A stretch of DNA of 64,000 nt, from the NCBI GenBank assembly GCA_021784575.1, contig JAJYHX010000005.1:62001-126000 (forward strand), given 5' to 3'. Under the pieces are notes generated by a model. The model did no database searches and was not told where the DNA came from. It was given only the letters and a program-made list of their open reading frames with translations. This DNA comes from Nitrospirota bacterium (GTDB taxonomy: Bacteria > Nitrospirota > JACRHJ01). Positions within the stretch are counted from its first letter, which is position 1. Every line of letters begins with the position of its first letter. The position numbers and the translations under genes were made by a program. Of the stretch, positions 18,067 to 26,896 are shown piece by piece.

Positions 18067-19180
18067 CCGCCAGCTTTTCCACCGCCTCCGCGAAGGCGTC
18101 CCAGGAGAACCGCTTCTTCTCCCTTCGCACGTTATCCCGGAATTTTTCCATGCTGCCCGTCCGAAAGTATCTTATTACCGCCTCGGCCAGCGCCTCCGGG
18201 TCGTCAGGCGGCGCAAGGAAACCGGTCTCGCCGTCGGCCACGACCTCCGGGAGGCCGCCGACTTTCGTTGCGATTACCGGTAGGTCGAAGGCGAAGGCTA
18301 TCTGGGTTATGCCGCTCTGCGTGGCGGAGAGATACGGGAGCACGAGCGCGTCCGCCGCCGAGAAGTAATCGGATACCGCCTCGTTCGGGATGAACCTGTC
18401 GAGCACCCTGACGTTCTCCCCGATTCCAAGTCGTGCTATCTGCTCCGTGTAGGCTTCCTTGTCCTCGTAGAACTCGCCCGCGACGACAAGCGTCAGGGGA
18501 GTCTCCCTCAGTATCCGGGGCATGGCGTCGAGCAGGACATGAAGTCCCTTGTATTTCCGTATGAGACCGAAGAAGAGTATCATCCGGCCCGGGACGCCCA
18601 GTATCCGCTTCGCGTCCTCTTTTTCCTTCGGCTTCCCGAAGAATTCGTATAAAGGATGAGGCGTGAGAATAAATTTCGCATTCGGCCGGATCTTTACAAG
18701 GTCGTCCCTTACCGTCCCGGACATCACGATATAATAGTCGGCCATGGAGAAGGCAAGTCTCGTGAACAGCATGTCGCCCGGACGCTTCTCGTGGGGGATG
18801 GCATTATGCACGACCAGCATGACCTTTGTCCGGCGGAGGAGTCTGGCAAACAGCAGGACCGCGAAATAGGAAGGCCCGAAGAAGGGTATCCACCAGTTCA
18901 ATATTATAAGATCGGGCCTCTCCCTGGCTATCCTTATGCCTTCGGCAAACCAGTTAAGGGGGTTCAGGGGATCGAAGAGGGCCTTCGACTCCACCTCCAG
19001 AGGGGCCTTGCTTTCATCCTCCTGCGTCTTGCCCGGGAAGAGGAATTTCGGATACTGCCGGATGAAACGATGAAACAGGACGCCGTGCCCGCGCGCCTTG
19101 AGCGCGTTATACAGAAGAGAGCCGAACTGGGCCATACTGCCGCGCAACGGATGTGCCGGGCCGATAATAAGAATCTTCAT
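18059..19180 (-). CDS. Family 4 (GT-B) glycosyltransferase
   Basis: A 373-residue GT-B transferase. The N-terminal Rossmann half starts MKILIIGPAHPLRGSMAQFG. The C-terminal half carries RMILFFGLIRKYKGLHVLLD, the VLPYLSATQSGITQIAFAF segment and PVIATKVGGLPEVVADGETG, the usual EX7E-type donor region. It is the first gene of a two-gene glycosyltransferase operon. The donor and acceptor cannot be inferred. Confidence 0.9.
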   Translation of the reverse strand: MKILIIGPAHPLRGSMAQFGSLLYNALKARGHGVLFHRFIRQYPKFLFPGKTQEDESKAPLEVESKALFDPLNPLNWFAEGIRIARERPDLIILNWWIPFFGPSYFAVLLFARLLRRTKVMLVVHNAIPHEKRPGDMLFTRLAFSMADYYIVMSGTVRDDLVKIRPNAKFILTPHPLYEFFGKPKEKEDAKRILGVPGRMILFFGLIRKYKGLHVLLDAMPRILRETPLTLVVAGEFYEDKEAYTEQIARLGIGENVRVLDRFIPNEAVSDYFSAADALVLPYLSATQSGITQIAFAFDLPVIATKVGGLPEVVADGETGFLAPPDDPEALAEAVIRYFRTGSMEKFRDNVRREKKRFSWDAFAEAVEKLADE

Positions 19181-19563
19181 TTCATCATTTGTTGATTTCC
19201 AAATTCGTAAACAAGAAAAGGCCCGGATGCGGCGATTAACTTCATGCCCGGCGCCGGTTCACCGCCGGCAATATATCCCCGAACCTTCAGAACATGATGC
19301 TTGCGCCGAGGAAGACGGCGCACAAGCCTGCCTGCCGATTTCTCCGGCAGGCGCATCTTCAGCCTCGAGGCTATCAGAGCCATTAATCCGCCGGCCTTTT
19401 TCCCCTCTTTTCCTCTTTTTTTGCCGTCTTCGGGAGCCCTCCTGCCCAACGCCGCGCCAGGTTACACTTTTATCATAACCGGCCCCGAAAATAAAGAAAA
19501 TTCCATAGGTTGAAAGGTTGACTTGAAATCTTTTTAAGGATATATTGAGAGTATCAGAGGAAT
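19181..19563. other. Intergenic region between divergent genes
   Basis: A 383-nt gap. It contains a CCTGCCGATTTCTCCGGCAGG hairpin near 19330 and the promoter of the beta-propeller gene. A possible 68-codon reading frame on the minus strand (ATG at 19383, overlapping the glycosyltransferase start by 4 nt) has no family features and I do not call it. Confidence 0.5.
19518..19546 (+). promoter_or_regulatory. Sigma70-like promoter for the beta-propeller gene
   Basis: TTGACT (19518-19523), exactly 17 nt spacer, TATATT (19541-19546), located 18 nt upstream of the ATG. One of the clearest promoter matches in the window. Confidence 0.65.
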
Positions 19564-21204
19564 ATGAAAATCATTCTTATCCCGTTGATATTAACCGCTC
19601 TTTGCGCGTGGCCGTGGCACGCGGATGCCGCGCCCGGAGACGTCCTGTGGCAGTCGGCCTATTCCACCAATCCGGGCCGGGACAGAGACCAGGCGAATTC
19701 CGTGGCCGTCGGCCCCGGCGGAGTTGTCGCCGCCGCGGGGTTCGCAAGCGAACCCGCCGGCAATTTCGATTACCTGACCGCACTGTACGGCCCTGACGGC
19801 AACCTGCTTTGGACAAAACGCTACGACCACTCCTGGAACGACGTCGGGAAGGCCGTCGCCTTCGACGAAAACGGGGACATATTCGTCGCCGGGGCGAGCA
19901 ACAACCTCGACAACCCCATAAACACCTATTCCCGCTCGTATTACACGGATTACAGGGTCATAAAATACTCCGAAAACGGAGACATCCTCATGGAAGCCCG
20001 CGCCTCCGGAAGGCTGAACAACAACAGGCCTTCAGGCATCGTCGCGGACAATTACGGGAACATCTACGTCACCGGCTTTGCCATGAACTCCTCCGGGACG
20101 TATCCGCTTTACTATACCGTGCGGTTCGACAGGCACGGCGAGATCGCCTGGGAGGATTTCGAGGATGAGCGCGCGCCCGCGCAGGCTACGGGGATAGCCC
20201 TCGACCCGAACGGAGACGTCCTGGTAACCGGCTGGTACAAGGACCAGGGGGCCGGGCAGGACGGCATAATAACGCTGCGTTACAACCCGGAGGACGGCAG
20301 GATTCTCTGGCAGAATGATTTCAAGCCGCAGCTGGACAGCGTAAAGGCATACGGAATCGCCTCGGACGACGACGGCAATATCATCGTTACCGGCGAGACG
20401 AGCGCGGACGGGCCTGACCTGCCCCGGACTACCCTGACGCTTAAATACAGCCCGAAGGGGCATCTTCTCTGGGCGGCGGATTTTACCGGCTCGGAGTATA
20501 AAAACAGGGGCGACGCCGTGGTCGCAGACCACGAGGGGCGGATATACGTCGCCGGCAGGACTTTCAAGGGCAGCCAGGGCGGAGACTGGCTCCTGCTCGT
20601 CTACGACAAAGACGGAAAGCTATTGTTCTCAAAGACTTACAGCTTCGGAAAGGCAGGCTTCGCATCGTCTGTCGCCCTTGAGCCGGGCGGAGACCTCATA
20701 ATCGCGGGGGCCGTCCAGCCAGAGGGCGCGGCCGGACAGCCGGCGACCGGTTCTGCGTCCGGCCTGCCTGAAACCGGCCTCCCGACAGCCATCAGCCCGG
20801 CGCCGCCCCAGTTCATGGTAATCAGGGTGGAAGGCTGGCAGTCCCTTGACAGGCCGCTTGGAGCTTTTTTCGACCCCGGGACGCCCATACGGCTGAAGAA
20901 AGAGCCGGTGTGTCTGCTCAGGTGCGTGGAACTTAAGGCAAGGCGTTTCGAGCCGGGAAATCCCAAATCCCCCATCAGGGTGAGCGCAGAGCCGGTGGCG
21001 GGGCTTGGCCGCAGATACGAGTACCGCTTCTTTGCAGGCGTGAAGGGCGGCTGGAAGCCGCTCGGAGGATACGGCCCTGATAGATGCATCGTGCTCCCGG
21101 CAAAGGAAGACTCGGGCGCGAAGGTCATGGTGCAGGCCAGAAAGGTCGGCTCCCCGCTCACATACGACGCCATGCGGGAGATGGACATAAGCGACGTGTA
21201 TTAA
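19564..21204 (+). CDS. Secreted SBBP-type beta-propeller protein
   Basis: A 546-residue protein with a signal peptide (cleavage after ADAAP). About six repeated blades follow, each resembling the SBBP/delta-60 repeat: GDVLWQSAYS, NSVAVGPGGVVAAAGFAS, GNLLWTKRYDHSWNDVGKAV, GDIFVAGAS, GRIYVAGRT, GDLIIAGAV. A linker with the mini-repeat (AAGQPATGS, GLPETGLPTA) joins the propeller to a C-terminal domain with CLLRCVELKARRF. Extracytoplasmic and probably structural or ligand-binding; no enzyme motif. It has its own promoter and GC content like the neighbours. Confidence 0.8.
   Translation: MKIILIPLILTALCAWPWHADAAPGDVLWQSAYSTNPGRDRDQANSVAVGPGGVVAAAGFASEPAGNFDYLTALYGPDGNLLWTKRYDHSWNDVGKAVAFDENGDIFVAGASNNLDNPINTYSRSYYTDYRVIKYSENGDILMEARASGRLNNNRPSGIVADNYGNIYVTGFAMNSSGTYPLYYTVRFDRHGEIAWEDFEDERAPAQATGIALDPNGDVLVTGWYKDQGAGQDGIITLRYNPEDGRILWQNDFKPQLDSVKAYGIASDDDGNIIVTGETSADGPDLPRTTLTLKYSPKGHLLWAADFTGSEYKNRGDAVVADHEGRIYVAGRTFKGSQGGDWLLLVYDKDGKLLFSKTYSFGKAGFASSVALEPGGDLIIAGAVQPEGAAGQPATGSASGLPETGLPTAISPAPPQFMVIRVEGWQSLDRPLGAFFDPGTPIRLKKEPVCLLRCVELKARRFEPGNPKSPIRVSAEPVAGLGRRYEYRFFAGVKGGWKPLGGYGPDRCIVLPAKEDSGAKVMVQARKVGSPLTYDAMREMDISDVY
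20730..20792 (+). repeat. In-gene mini-repeat in the beta-propeller gene
   Basis: CCGGACAGCCGG at 20732-20743, followed by GCGTCCGGCCTGCCTGAAAC and CGGCCTCCCG, encoding AGQPA and GLPETGLPT. The second part closely parallels the hemH insert. Confidence 0.6.
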
Positions 21205-21221
21205 AACCAGCAAAAGACGGT

Positions 21222-21270
21222 TATTCCCGCGAAGGCGGGAATCCAGCAGGCCCCCGTTTTCACGGGGGGA
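21222..21270. repeat. ATTCCCGCGAAGGCGGGAAT palindrome
   Basis: The perfect palindromic core ATTCCCGCGAAGGCGGGAAT is followed by CCAG and a CCCCCGTTTTCACGGGGG hairpin. Same dispersed family as at 12368 and 59341. Confidence 0.8.
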
Positions 21271-21299
21271 GACGACATTATTTACCATTGGGGGCTGCC

Positions 21300-21485
21300 A
21301 TGTTCAGCGATTCTCTTGGGGGGCTTGTAGGGCATGAAGTCATTGTCGTGGCGGGCGGCATAAGCTACAGGGGAAAACTCATAGAGGTAACGGAGACGGA
21401 GATATTCCTCCAGGGCGAGCTTGGCTGGATGCAGATCGAAGTGGAATACGTAACGGAGTTAAAACCGGCTAACCCGGGGGAATGA
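21300..21485 (+). CDS. Small Sm/SH3-barrel-like protein of unknown function
   Basis: A 61-residue protein beginning MFSDSLGGLVGHEVIVVAGG and continuing with SYRGKLIEVTETEIFLQGEL, which alternates hydrophobic and polar residues like a small beta-barrel (Sm-like or SH3-like). The ATG follows GGGGGCTGCC. It lies 7 nt upstream of the MDR dehydrogenase gene and is probably co-transcribed with it. I do not recognise a named family; the barrel is inferred from the pattern only. Confidence 0.65.
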   Translation: MFSDSLGGLVGHEVIVVAGGISYRGKLIEVTETEIFLQGELGWMQIEVEYVTELKPANPGE

Positions 21486-21492
21486 AACCATT

Positions 21493-22533
21493 ATGCTCGC
21501 GGTGATAAAAGAGGCTCAGGCCCCAGGCTTGGCGCTGAAGGAAATACCGGCGCCAAAACCGGGGCCGGGAGAAGTCCTCGTAAAGATAAATTACGCATCC
21601 ATCTGCGGGACGGACTCGCTTATCTACAACTGGGCGCCCTGGGCGGCGGGCCGCATGAAGCCGCCGGTAATCGTCGGGCACGAGTTCGCGGGTGAGGTTG
21701 TCGAGAACGGGCCGGGGACGAGCGGCATGAGGCCCGGCACGCGTGTATCGGCGGAATCGCATATCTTCTGCGGCAGGTGTCTTCAGTGCCGCACGGGAAG
21801 GCCGGAGATATGCCGCGAACTGAAAATAATGGGCGTGGACAGAGACGGCGTTTTCGCGCAGTATGCGGCGATCCCGGAAAGGAATATCTGGGTCAACCAC
21901 CCCGACATCCCCGACCAGATAGCGACGCTCCAGGAACCTCTGGGGAACGCCGTCGATACCCTCCTTGCGGAGGACGTCGCCGGGAAGAGAATACTGATAA
22001 CGGGCGCCGGGCCGATAGGTCTTATGTGCGCCGCGCTTGCGCGGACGTGCGGCGCCGCAAGGGTAATTGTCTCCGACCCGAACGAATACCGGCTCTCGCT
22101 TGCGGAAGGGCTTGGGGCGGACATTGTCCTTAACCCGAAGGTCGCGCCACTGAAGGGGCCGGTCCTGACGGCGACGGCGGGAGACGGGGTGGATGTCCTG
22201 CTCGAGGTATCCGGGAGCAAGGGCGCACTGCGGGACGCTCTGCCGCTGGTGACGCCGGGCGGGCGGGTGTCGCTCCTTGGGATATTCCGGGGCGAGGCTC
22301 AGCTTTCCCTTACGGAGACGGTGATATTCAAAAAACTCAGGATTTACGGGATAACCGGGCGCAGGATATTCTCCACGTGGCAAACCTTGAGCAGGCTCCT
22401 GTCATCCAGGCGGCTCGACATCTCGAAGCTGATTACGCACGAGTTTGCGCTTTCGGATTTCCGGGAAGGGTTCGAGCTTATGGAGTCGGGCAGGTGCGGG
22501 AAGGTGCTGTTCAGAATAAATACCCCCTCTTAA
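21493..22533 (+). CDS. Zinc-dependent MDR dehydrogenase, threonine dehydrogenase-like
   Basis: A 346-residue medium-chain dehydrogenase. Catalytic-zinc residues are CGTD and GHEFAGEV. The structural-zinc loop is CGRCLQCRTGRPEIC. The NAD-binding motif reads ITGAGPIGLMCAALART, with Asp in VSDPNEYR suggesting NAD+ preference. Because a KBL-like gene follows, oxidation of L-threonine to 2-amino-3-ketobutyrate is the best guess; sorbitol-type substrates remain possible. Its last codons and TAA stop lie inside an intergenic-type palindromic repeat. Confidence 0.85.
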   Translation: MLAVIKEAQAPGLALKEIPAPKPGPGEVLVKINYASICGTDSLIYNWAPWAAGRMKPPVIVGHEFAGEVVENGPGTSGMRPGTRVSAESHIFCGRCLQCRTGRPEICRELKIMGVDRDGVFAQYAAIPERNIWVNHPDIPDQIATLQEPLGNAVDTLLAEDVAGKRILITGAGPIGLMCAALARTCGAARVIVSDPNEYRLSLAEGLGADIVLNPKVAPLKGPVLTATAGDGVDVLLEVSGSKGALRDALPLVTPGGRVSLLGIFRGEAQLSLTETVIFKKLRIYGITGRRIFSTWQTLSRLLSSRRLDISKLITHEFALSDFREGFELMESGRCGKVLFRINTPS

Positions 22534-22610
22534 GATAAGAGGGGGAGGGGGGAGTTATGAAATTAATAAAGTAACGCCCCCTTAAGTCCCCATCTTAAAC
22601 CAAGAAGGGG
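22522..22610. repeat. Modular palindromic repeat (copy 2), overlapping a gene end
   Basis: A CCCCCTCTTAAGATAAGAGG hairpin, then GGGGGAGTTATG...GTAACGCCCCC, then CCCCATCTTAAACCAAGAAG. Same modules as 4085-4170. It supplies the stop codon of the upstream dehydrogenase. Confidence 0.8.
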
Positions 22611-22631
22611 ATAAAGGAAGAAGATTATTAA

Positions 22632-23804
22632 ATGGATAAATTACAGTTTATCCGACAGGAACTCGAATCGCTTAAATCGGAAGGGCTTTATAATACCGCC
22701 CATGAGATAGGCTCCGCTCAGCGCGCCTGGATACTCGCCGACGGCCGGCGGGTTTTGAACCTCTGCTCGAACAACTACCTCGCCCTTGCGGACGACAGGC
22801 GGCTCGTGGACGCCGCGAAGGAGGCGCTGGAGAGATACGGCGCAGGCCCGGCGGCGGTGCGCTCTATTGCGGGAACCCTGACCCTGCACCGCGAGCTCGA
22901 GGAGGCCCTGGCGCATTTCAAGGGCGTGGAGGCGGCGCTTGCGCTACAGTCCGGCTTCATGGCGAACATAGGCGTTATACAGGCGCTTATGGGCCAGGAC
23001 GACGAGATATTCTCGGACGAGCTGAACCACGCGAGCATAATCGACGGCATCCGCCTTTCAAAGGCGCACGTGACGCGCTACGCACATGCGGACGCATCCG
23101 ACCTGAAATCTAAGCTTAGGTCCTCTTCGAGGAAAAAGAAGCTCGTGATAACGGACGGCGTTTTCAGCATGGACGGGGACATCGCCCCGCTTGATGAAAT
23201 CGCCGACGCGGCGGAGGAGTCCGGCGCGATGGTCATGGTGGACGACGCGCACGGCGAGGGCGTGCTCGGGCGCGCGGGCAGGGGAATCGTAGACCACTTC
23301 GGGCTTCACGGCAGGATAGACATTGAAATCGGGACGCTCTCTAAGGCCTTCGGAGTCGTAGGCGGCTATGTCGCGGGGAGCGCCGCCCTGATTGAATTCC
23401 TGCGCCAGAGGGCGCGGCCTTTTCTCTTTTCGTCCGCAACGACCGCGGCGGACACTGCCGCGTGCATCGCCTCCGTGAAGGTTCTCGAATCCGACGACGG
23501 AGCGGTAAAGAAGCTCTGGGAGAACGCGGTTTACTTCCGGGAAAAGGCGCGCGCGCTCGGATACGATACCGGACGCGCCGAGACGCCCATCACGCCGCTT
23601 ATCGTCGGAGACGCGGAGAAGGCGAAGAAACTGTCCTCGCTGCTATTTGCGGAAGAGGTCTTCGCTCAGGCGATAACCTATCCTACCGTCCCCCAAGGAA
23701 AGGCCCGCATACGATGCATGGTGTCCGCGTCGCACTCGAAGGGAGATCTGGACTTTGCCGTCGAGAAACTCGGGAAGGCCGGAAGGAGACTGGGGATTAT
23801 TTAG
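22632..23804 (+). CDS. kbl: Glycine C-acetyltransferase (2-amino-3-ketobutyrate CoA ligase)-like
   Basis: Alpha-oxoamine synthase (390 residues) of the KBL/BioF/ALAS family. The N-terminus [20 protein letters not shown], the [20 protein letters not shown] segment, [16 protein letters not shown], the cofactor Asp/His in [13 protein letters not shown] and the PLP lysine in [14 protein letters not shown] are present. Coupled with the upstream dehydrogenase it would cleave 2-amino-3-ketobutyrate to glycine and acetyl-CoA. BioF (8-amino-7-oxononanoate synthase) is the main alternative, and no other bio genes are nearby. Its TAG stop overlaps the TAA stop of the convergent lyase gene. Confidence 0.87.
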   Translation: MDKLQFIRQELESLKSEGLYNTAHEIGSAQRAWILADGRRVLNLCSNNYLALADDRRLVDAAKEALERYGAGPAAVRSIAGTLTLHRELEEALAHFKGVEAALALQSGFMANIGVIQALMGQDDEIFSDELNHASIIDGIRLSKAHVTRYAHADASDLKSKLRSSSRKKKLVITDGVFSMDGDIAPLDEIADAAEESGAMVMVDDAHGEGVLGRAGRGIVDHFGLHGRIDIEIGTLSKAFGVVGGYVAGSAALIEFLRQRARPFLFSSATTAADTAACIASVKVLESDDGAVKKLWENAVYFREKARALGYDTGRAETPITPLIVGDAEKAKKLSSLLFAEEVFAQAITYPTVPQGKARIRCMVSASHSKGDLDFAVEKLGKAGRRLGII

Positions 23805-25186
23805 CCCGGTTTCGTAAGCCGCATCGGATCGAAAACTTTTTTTAGCTCGGTTTCGGTAAGGTATCCCTTTTCTCTTGTAATCTCCGCGACGGATTTGCCG
23901 GTCTTGAGCGCCTCCTTTGCGACCTCCGCGGCATTCAAGTAGCCTATGCGCTGGTTCAGCGCGGTGGCGATGCCGAGGCTTTTGTCGATGTATTCGCGGC
24001 ACCTGTCCTCGTTCGCCGTTATGCCGTCCACACACTTTATGCGGAACACCCTTGCGGCGTTTTTCAGGATCTCCGCGCCCTGGAGCAGGTTATGAGCCAT
24101 CACGGGCATCATGACGTTAAGCTCAAGCTGGCCCGCCTGCGCCGCCATTTCTACGGCCCTGTCGTTGCCGATTACCTGAAAGCAGACCATGTCGAGCATC
24201 TCGGCCATGACGGGGTTAACCTTGCCCGGCATTATCGAGGAACCGGGCTGGACGGCGGGAAGTGTAATCTCGGCAAGGCCGGTCATGGGGCCGGAGGAGA
24301 GGAGCCGAAGGTCGTTCGCTATGCGTATCAAGTCCGAAGCTATTGCCCTCAGGGCACCGGAGGCCATGATGACGGCGCCCTGGCTCTGCATTGAATAGAA
24401 GAGGTTTGCGGACGGCCTTACGCCGAATCCCGTTATCTCCTGTATGTATTCCACGACAAGCCGCGCATAGCCCCTGTGCGTGTTGATGCCCGTGCCCGCG
24501 GCGCTACCGCCAAGCCCGAGCTCGCCAAGCTCGGCTATGGCGCCGGCGAGTCTGTCGGCGCCTCTTTCCACCGCCGTGGCGTAGCCGGAAAACTCCTGGC
24601 CAAGGCGTATTGGCACTGCGTCCTGGAGGTGCGTCCGGGCGGATTTCAGGATATGGTCGAACTCGGCGGACTTGTTTGAAAGCGACTTTGAAAGCCCGTC
24701 AAGCTCGCCCGAGAGGTCTTTGAAGACGGCGATTGCAGCAATGCGCATGGCGGCGGGAAAGACGTCGTTCGTGGACTGTGACATGTTCACGTGGTCGTTC
24801 GGGCTGCAATATTTATAGTCCCCTTTTTCACGCCCCATCAGCTCCAGCGCCCGGTTCGCTATGACCTCGTTCGTGTTCATGTTGTGCGAGGTGCCCGCCC
24901 CGGCCTGGTATACGTCCACCACGAACTGGGAGTCGAACCTCCCGCCCATGACCTCGTCCGCCGCCCGGACTATTTTATCGGAGAGCGCACTGTCGAGTTT
25001 TCCGAGCTTTCGGTTGGCGTTGGCCGCGGCCTTCTTTATGACGGCGCTTGCCCAGATGAGTTTCGGATGGGCATGAAGTCCCGAGACGGGGAAATTTTCG
25101 ACCGCTCGCTGGGTCTGAACGCCCCAATAAGCGCTCTCGGGCACATCAACCGTGCCGAGGGAGTCCTTTTCCTTTCGGTATTTCAT
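23801..25186 (-). CDS. aspA: Aspartate ammonia-lyase-like enzyme (aspartase/fumarase family)
   Basis: A 461-residue member of the aspartase/fumarase superfamily. The signature [16 protein letters not shown] carries the catalytic Ser loop. The N-terminal half has [20 protein letters not shown] and [17 protein letters not shown]. The QAGAGTS form is typical of aspartase, whereas class II fumarase usually has QTGSGT. Deamination of aspartate to fumarate and ammonia is therefore likely; fumarase activity is the alternative. It stands alone on the minus strand, convergent with kbl. Confidence 0.85.
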   Translation of the reverse strand: MKYRKEKDSLGTVDVPESAYWGVQTQRAVENFPVSGLHAHPKLIWASAVIKKAAANANRKLGKLDSALSDKIVRAADEVMGGRFDSQFVVDVYQAGAGTSHNMNTNEVIANRALELMGREKGDYKYCSPNDHVNMSQSTNDVFPAAMRIAAIAVFKDLSGELDGLSKSLSNKSAEFDHILKSARTHLQDAVPIRLGQEFSGYATAVERGADRLAGAIAELGELGLGGSAAGTGINTHRGYARLVVEYIQEITGFGVRPSANLFYSMQSQGAVIMASGALRAIASDLIRIANDLRLLSSGPMTGLAEITLPAVQPGSSIMPGKVNPVMAEMLDMVCFQVIGNDRAVEMAAQAGQLELNVMMPVMAHNLLQGAEILKNAARVFRIKCVDGITANEDRCREYIDKSLGIATALNQRIGYLNAAEVAKEALKTGKSVAEITREKGYLTETELKKVFDPMRLTKPG

Positions 25187-25289
25187 TGGCTATGGCTCCA
25201 GAACAAGGGAACAGGGGGCAGGGATCGGCAAGATTTAAAAAAAACTTTACGCTCGCCGGCGGCCGGCCCCGGACGACCGCCCCTTTAAT

Positions 25290-26030
25290 TTACAACGGCA
25301 GGGTTATGAAAACCAGCGGGTTTAAGTAATACGGCAGAGAAACGACAACACTGCCGGCAATGTCTTCTATCATTTTGGAGCCGGCCTTGAGGGGAGTTAC
25401 GATGTCTTTTGGCCTGCTCAGCATATTGGGATAATACCCTTCGGCGACGCCGCCCGACGGCGTGAAGAGCGCCTTGGCGAACCTGACCTCCGCCCCGGGC
25501 GCGGCCTTTTTTAGCCTCGCCTCGAACTTATCCTGGTTGTCCTTGACCTGATATACGAACAATGTATCGACCGCGCCGAAAAAAAACTTCTTCGCGGCGT
25601 GGACGACAGGGTTGTTCATCGTGCCCGGTATCACGCCGTCCGGCTCTCCGTCGAGGATTATTGTCCCGGTGTAGGCCGCGCGATGATCGGAAGGCACTGC
25701 AAGCTTGAGGCCGGGCTTGAACTTGTAGCCATGGGCCTTTATCTCCACTGCCCTGTATATCCCCGGCGGCAGGTAGACGCCGAAGTCGCCTGAGTCTATG
25801 GTGGATATTTCGTAGGTCTTTTTTGCGCCGTCGTTTCTTAAGTATATTTCCGATTTCAGGTTATCCACGGGCATGGATATTCCGTTAACGGTATTCAGGA
25901 GCTCCACCTTCCCGAAGACGGCGACCTGGCCATCCGGAGCGGGCACGATGTTCTTTGTCACTGTCTTTGCGCCGGTTGCGCATCCGGCAAAAAGCAGCGC
26001 GGCCAGCAGGGGCCAGAGAAGCTTTTTCAT
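25290..26030 (-). CDS. Putative lipoprotein of unknown function
   Basis: A 246-residue protein with a signal peptide and lipobox LFAGC (Cys about residue 17). The mature part has an N-terminal beta-rich region that looks like a carboxypeptidase-regulatory or transthyretin-like fold (FGKVELLNTVNGISMP, FGVYLPPGIYRAVEIKAHGY). A more variable C-terminal half ends in a hydrophobic stretch (GSVVVSLPYYLNPLVFITLPL). I do not recognise the family. It is likely membrane-anchored in the periplasm and has no clear operon partners. Confidence 0.7.
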   Translation of the reverse strand: MKKLLWPLLAALLFAGCATGAKTVTKNIVPAPDGQVAVFGKVELLNTVNGISMPVDNLKSEIYLRNDGAKKTYEISTIDSGDFGVYLPPGIYRAVEIKAHGYKFKPGLKLAVPSDHRAAYTGTIILDGEPDGVIPGTMNNPVVHAAKKFFFGAVDTLFVYQVKDNQDKFEARLKKAAPGAEVRFAKALFTPSGGVAEGYYPNMLSRPKDIVTPLKAGSKMIEDIAGSVVVSLPYYLNPLVFITLPL

Positions 26031-26165
26031 AACGGACTCCGACGGTTAAGCCAAAAGCCGGTCACCCAGCCTTTGAGCTATAATATTATTCCATGGAAGG
26101 GGTCATTGTCAATCTCAAAGGAGAAGGCTGGACTTTTGCCCGGTTACATGTTATTAATTAAGAAT

Positions 26166-26633
26166 ATGCTGAAAGAGTTTAAGCAGTTCGCCCTGCGGGG
26201 GAACGTAATAGACATGGCGGTCGGCATAATCATCGGCGGCGCGTTCGGCACGATTGTGCACTCGTTTGTTGCCGATGTGATCATGCCGCCTATCGGCGTG
26301 CTTATCGGGAACGTGGATTTCTCCAATCTCTTCCTGGTTATCAGGGGCGGGAAGACGCCTCCGCCGTACCCGACGCTTGCGGCCGCGAAGGCTACGGGCG
26401 CGGTAACGATAAACTACGGCGTTTTCTTCAACGACATCATAAGTTTTCTTGTCGTCGCCGCGGCTGTTTTCATTCTGGTCAGGTCCATAAACAGGCTTGA
26501 ACAGCAGGTGCTTGAGATACACCCGGAGCCTGTCACAAAACCCTGCCCGTTCTGTTTTTCCACCATCTCAATACATGCGACCCGATGCCCGCAGTGCACC
26601 TCCGACCTTAAAGAACCCGGAAAGACCGCGTAA
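26166..26633 (+). CDS. mscL: Large-conductance mechanosensitive channel with zinc-ribbon tail
   Basis: Osmotic emergency valve in the inner membrane. TM1 follows FKQFALRGNVIDMAVGIIIG, with the conserved Asn/Asp and Gly gate residues. TM2 is DIISFLVVAAAVFILVRSIN. The start MLKEFKQF matches the family; an in-frame ATG at 26148 is an alternative and neither has a good SD. The C-terminal tail is unusual in carrying two CxxC pairs, CPFCFSTI and CPQCTSDL, forming a likely zinc ribbon. A TATAAT box lies about 80 nt upstream. Confidence 0.93.
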   Translation: MLKEFKQFALRGNVIDMAVGIIIGGAFGTIVHSFVADVIMPPIGVLIGNVDFSNLFLVIRGGKTPPPYPTLAAAKATGAVTINYGVFFNDIISFLVVAAAVFILVRSINRLEQQVLEIHPEPVTKPCPFCFSTISIHATRCPQCTSDLKEPGKTA

Positions 26634-26689
26634 ACCCCAAATCAGCCGTCATGCCCGCCCCGGCCTTATTCATCGGGTATTTGGGTCTA

Positions 26690-26756
26690 ATTCCAAAATC
26701 CGGATTCCCGCCCGACACACACTTCGTGCGGGCGTCCCGACATTCGGGAATGACAG
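26690..26756. repeat. ATTCCCG-type intergenic palindromes
   Basis: GGATTCCCGCCCGACACACA followed by CTTCGTGCGGGCG forms a hairpin, and GTCCCGACATTCGGGAATGA follows. This is a relative of the GTCATTCCCGCGAA family, downstream of mscL. Confidence 0.6.
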
Positions 26757-26778
26757 ACAAAGTTGATTTTAGGCGGCC

Positions 26779-26807
26779 TTTACAGTCTTCGCTTCCGATG
26801 GTATATT
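26779..26807 (+). promoter_or_regulatory. Sigma70-like promoter for the OmpA-family gene
   Basis: TTTACA (26779-26784), 17-nt spacer, TATATT (26802-26807). It would start transcription about 80 nt upstream of the OmpA-family start codon, just before a terminator-like hairpin. Confidence 0.6.
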
Positions 26808-26828
26808 AAATTTTAAAAGTTTCATGCT

Positions 26829-26876
26829 AAGGACAGCTCTACGTTCCATAAAAAACGGGGCTGTCCTTTTTTATTT
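26829..26876 (+). terminator. Intrinsic terminator-like hairpin in the OmpA leader
   Basis: AAGGACAGC (26829-26837) pairs perfectly with GCTGTCCTT (26860-26868), directly followed by a T-rich run. It lies between the promoter at 26779 and the start codon at 26897. It would end either a short RNA of about 60 nt or an attenuated leader transcript. Confidence 0.65.
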
Positions 26877-26896
26877 TCTACCAACGGGAGGGGACG

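Noticed and set aside
19177-19449. Possible small minus-strand gene upstream of the GT-B glycosyltransferase
   Set aside because: It needs a TTG or a weak ATG start, has basic low-complexity sequence and no recognisable motif. The 4-nt overlap with the next gene is suggestive but not enough.
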